A DNA stretch of 64,000 nt, taken from positions 3,100,001 to 3,164,000 of the forward strand of contig NZ_CP009553.3 of NCBI RefSeq assembly GCF_000767615.3, read 5' to 3'. The stretch's first letter is position 1. Each line of letters opens with the position of its first letter. Below the pieces are notes generated by a model. The model had not been told where the DNA came from, made no database searches, and saw only the letters and a program-made list of their open reading frames with translations. The translations under genes and the position numbers were made by a program. This DNA comes from Pandoraea pnomenusa (GTDB lineage Bacteria > Pseudomonadota > Gammaproteobacteria > Burkholderiales > Burkholderiaceae). Positions 61,768 through 64,000 of this stretch are shown here, one piece after another.

Positions 61768-62241
61768 TCACTGGGCAGGCGCGTAGACGTTCCCTTCAAA
61801 CTCTATTCTCCCGGCAGGCAAGAAACAGAGTTGCCCACTCACGTTTTTATCCTTTTGGTCGCCAACGCCACTCCATCCGGCTATGTACACCATGTCATAG
61901 TCAAGGCTGCTGCCGTATGTGTTGTCATCGGTATAGTGCGTGAGGGATGCCTTAACCTCGACCTCCGCATCTGCCCACGCCGCGCCACCGCATATCATTT
62001 TGTAGTGACCCGCGAGACGATCTCCACTGGCAGTCGAGAATCGGAGTTCACGATTTGCAGTGCATTTCTGGCGGCTCGCATACGAGCTTCCCTTGAACGA
62101 CTTGCCTTCAAGTTGCCGAATCCGGCTGTCTGTCCATCCCGTCGCGGATTGAACGTTCACTCGGTTTCTGGGGCCGCAGTCTGAAGCGGAAGCTATTTGC
62201 ATGGCACCAAGAAGGGCAAGAAATGCGATCACTTTTTTCAT
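61768..62241 (-). CDS. Secreted hypothetical protein, about 157 residues
   Basis: Signal peptide MKKVIAFLALLGAMQIASA, cleaved near residue 19. The mature part is polar with four cysteines (DCGPRN, QKCTAN, MICGGA, QLCFLP), suggesting two disulfides, and many beta-strand-like segments (VNVQSATGWTDSRIRQLEG, in parts). Contains no family motif I know. Codon use is less GC-biased than the chromosome. Likely island cargo. Confidence 0.7.
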   Translation of the reverse strand: MKKVIAFLALLGAMQIASASDCGPRNRVNVQSATGWTDSRIRQLEGKSFKGSSYASRQKCTANRELRFSTASGDRLAGHYKMICGGAAWADAEVEVKASLTHYTDDNTYGSSLDYDMVYIAGWSGVGDQKDKNVSGQLCFLPAGRIEFEGNVYAPAQ

Positions 62242-62673
62242 CGTTTGTATTGAACGTCGCGTTCCCGGTGTTAAGAGCATTTCACTTGCTCTGCTAAGCG
62301 TCTGTTTCTGTTTCGGATTAGTCGACCGCCCGCTCTCGTGCGGTCGTTGGCGGCGGACCAAAGCGAACCGTCTGCCGTTGATCACGCAAGGCCAACTGGG
62401 CGTCACGCCCACCGCATGTTTGTTCGGCGCATGCTATTGACGGCAAAAATCGTCATCGTTATCCCCGAAGATGGATTCGACAACATGAAATGTCTCGCCG
62501 CGCCCATGGCACGTCTTTGCAATGTCGATCCTAATTTTCGTGATTGCGAGTCTAATCGGCCGCCTAAATTTTTTATATCCATCAAATGAAGTATGCGGAC
62601 CGCGAACCCCGTGTGATAAGTTTTGCAGGGCACTCCAACGATGGGGGCTAAATAAATTAAACGGTGAGGGGAA
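62242..62673. other. AT-richer intergenic stretch within the putative island
   Basis: Divergent gap between the two secreted-protein genes. A short hairpin AGAGCA/TGCTCT lies near 62274-62292. Sequence around 62560-62670 is notably AT-rich (ATTTTTTATATCC). No ORF with a ribosome site. Confidence 0.45.
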
Positions 62674-62970
62674 ATGAGAAGATTTATCTCCGCGGCAGTG
62701 GCAACATTGGCCCTGGTATGTAATGCCACGCTCGCAGCTCAGCAGATTTCACTCTCGGCTAGGCACCCTGATCGCGCTAACGCGTGCGATATCGCGAAGC
62801 GCCAGGCAAACGAAGCAGCGCGCCGCGCCGGAAAAACCTTGATTTCGACTGGGGCTTGCGACTGCTCAAAACGCGAGTTAGACCCGCAAAGTCCTGATGG
62901 CATCGCCGCAAAGGCTGCTTTCGGGTCGACAAGCCAATGGACCTGCCAGGTGGACGCAACGATTAACTGA
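62674..62970 (+). CDS. Small secreted hypothetical protein, about 98 residues
   Basis: Signal peptide MRRFISAAVATLALVCNATLAA, cleaved near residue 22. The mature part has four cysteines (NACDIAKRQANEAARR; STGACDCSKREL; QWTCQVDA) and a DUF-like DIAKRQANEAARRAG helix. GGTGAGGGG lies before the ATG. Family not recognised. It sits in the AT-richer region beyond the tRNA-His scar. Confidence 0.68.
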   Translation: MRRFISAAVATLALVCNATLAAQQISLSARHPDRANACDIAKRQANEAARRAGKTLISTGACDCSKRELDPQSPDGIAAKAAFGSTSQWTCQVDATIN

Positions 62971-63142
62971 GCCAGCGGTCCCAGCTTAATCACGCGATTC
63001 AGTTTAAGCCATGCCGGAGACAGGTAGGCGCCAGAGCGTCCATGATTTGAATGATTCAACTCTAATGGACTCATTGCGAGCCGCTACGCAGCGGCAGTGA
63101 GCGACCGCGAACTGGCCCACCAGCCACTGCCGCGTTGAAGTT

Positions 63143-63388
63143 CTAACTTCGACCGCCGGTCTCCACACGCGCGTTCATCGCGTCGAACACCTTCACGCCT
63201 GGCGGGATCTTCTCGCGAGGCACCATCCCGAAAGACGAAAGGTCCGAGCGCCGCCCGTCGCCGTCACGGCGAATGATCGGGGCGAAATAGTCCTTGTAGA
63301 CCTCGTCGCGCCATTCGCCGATCGGTGCCGACGTGCCGTAGTACTCGCTGAATAGCTGCTTGTCTGGAACGCGGTAGTTGGTGCACAT
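63143..63388 (-). pseudogene. Truncated SRAP (HMCES/YedK) gene
   Basis: 81 residues that begin MCTNYRVPDKQL: Cys2 is the residue that crosslinks abasic sites in YedK/HMCES. It continues through APIIRRDGDG and FGMVPREKIP to NARVETGGRS and stops. Full SRAP proteins are about 220 residues; the NAR-x-ET asparagine is present, but the Glu and His of the active site downstream are lost. A 14-bp inverted repeat GAAGTT/AACTTC spans the stop. Probably a decayed gene carried by the island. Confidence 0.72.
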
Positions 63389-63415
63389 ATTGCAGTTCCT
63401 GGAACGCGGACTCTT

Positions 63416-64000
63416 TCACATCTTTGTGGCTTCCCACTGGCACACACCTGCTGTCGCCGTCTGCGTATATGTACCCGAAATTCTGCCCGCTCCAATCACT
63501 CGCCCTTCCATTTGAATTTGGTTTCCGAGCCAGTTGCTTGCCTGAATTGTTACAACACTCCCTTCAATGCGACCGGAATTGATTTTGGCGTTGGAAAGGT
63601 TGCCGCTAATTGATGCGTCACCGGGATTTGCCTGCGTGATCGTCATGGTGCTTGTACCCGAACCATAACTGCACGTCTGAACAGAATTCCAGGTACCGCT
63701 TAAATCAATTTTCTGCGGCTGTTGGTCAGCCGAGGCTGCTCGCCCCGAATTATCAGTTGGGGCGCCCGCCCGCTTACATACCTGACATGAGACCGAGGAC
63801 AGATTTGCTCGCGTGATCGGCTTCTGCCCGAACACCCGGTCTTCGCCGCGATTTCCCTGACTTAGTATTGTGAAATACGGCGTCCCGTCTACGTAGTAAT
63901 CGACCTTCGAGCAGATGGGAGCACTGGACGTGAATTTCAGATCTGCGCCATAGCTACCTTTTGTCGATTCAGTGGGTATGACGCTCACAGATACGGCACA
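63416..64000 (-). CDS. Hypothetical protein, possibly continuing past the window
   Basis: At least 190 residues from a GTG at 63988; the frame stays open to the window end, so the true start may lie further right. The first part is Cys-rich (SAPICSKVDYYVDGTPYF, VSCQVCKRAG). The second is DLSGTWNSVQTCSYGSGTSTMTITQA then ISGTYTQTATAGVCQWEATK (in parts), a pattern of repeated short strands as in small secreted beta-rich domains. No family recognised. Confidence 0.6.
   Translation of the reverse strand, partial: CAVSVSVIPTESTKGSYGADLKFTSSAPICSKVDYYVDGTPYFTILSQGNRGEDRVFGQKPITRANLSSVSCQVCKRAGAPTDNSGRAASADQQPQKIDLSGTWNSVQTCSYGSGTSTMTITQANPGDASISGNLSNAKINSGRIEGSVVTIQASNWLGNQIQMEGRVIGAGRISGTYTQTATAGVCQWEATKM

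Larger units (their letters stand above)
61535..64000. mobile_element. Probable end of a genomic island beyond the tRNA-His scar
   Basis: From the tRNA-His fragment rightward the DNA is visibly AT-richer than the rest of the window and holds orphan secreted proteins and a broken SRAP gene. With a 3' tRNA fragment on the minus strand, the intact tRNA-His should lie at higher coordinates, so the element extends past the window. No integrase is seen here. Limits are inferred. Confidence 0.55.

Overview
The window is GC-rich, densely coded bacterial chromosome. Protein style (RNase R, glnA-glnL-glnG, RsuA, RlmJ, DUF4148, PurT, glutathionyl-hydroquinone reductase) and layout point to a betaproteobacterium of the Burkholderiaceae; Pandoraea or a close relative is my best guess, inferred and not proven. 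No plasmid, phage or replication-origin genes are visible. The last 2.5 kb looks different: it is AT-richer and lies beside a partial tRNA-His.

Layout. 1-3.9 kb: 5' part of rnr, then two tRNA-Leu(CAG) genes in 172-bp identical blocks that flank a LysR regulator. 4.0-9.9 kb: an AraC regulator and a tightly overlapping operon (AhpD-like protein, acyl-CoA-dehydrogenase-like flavoprotein, complete ABC importer). 10-12.3 kb: rsuA, rlmJ, tag. 12.6-15.9 kb: a GntR-controlled sugar-acid cluster resembling the L-fucose/L-rhamnose diketo-hydrolase route, with a perfect FadR-type operator. 16-20.8 kb: chaA, riboflavin synthase alpha, exonuclease III and a YcgR/PilZ-like protein. 21-23.9 kb: a 936-residue pentapeptide-repeat protein whose architecture recalls the SopA/NleL effectors. 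24-29.9 kb: an orphan rfbD and the nitrogen-control operon glnA-glnL-glnG, with a sigma-54 promoter and two NtrC boxes. 29.9-33 kb: rhodanese, LysE exporter, small proteins and three tandem tRNA-Lys(CTT) genes, each followed by its own terminator. 34-46.8 kb: a MoaD/ThiS-like protein paired with a BNR beta-propeller protein, a chemoreceptor, a lone EF-G, pdxY, fghA, small envelope proteins, a GntR/AEC transporter pair and a diguanylate cyclase. 47-58.3 kb: GNAT, a cold-shock gene with a long leader, glutathionyl-hydroquinone reductase, purT, and a TetR-divergent operon of SDR, Baeyer-Villiger-type monooxygenase and alpha/beta hydrolase, then a Nudix-metallo-beta-lactamase fusion. 59-64 kb: accessory genes, the 3' half of tRNA-His (probable attachment site), small secreted orphan proteins and a truncated SRAP gene.

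How genes work together. The glnA operon is the clearest circuit: GlnL and GlnG sit downstream of glnA, and GlnG boxes lie upstream of its sigma-54 promoter. The AraC, GntR and TetR clusters each place a regulator next to a short catabolic or uptake operon. Strongest leads for new biology are the SopA-like pentapeptide protein, the MoaD/BNR pair, the AhpD/flavoprotein/ABC operon, and the tRNA-His attachment scar with its orphan cargo.
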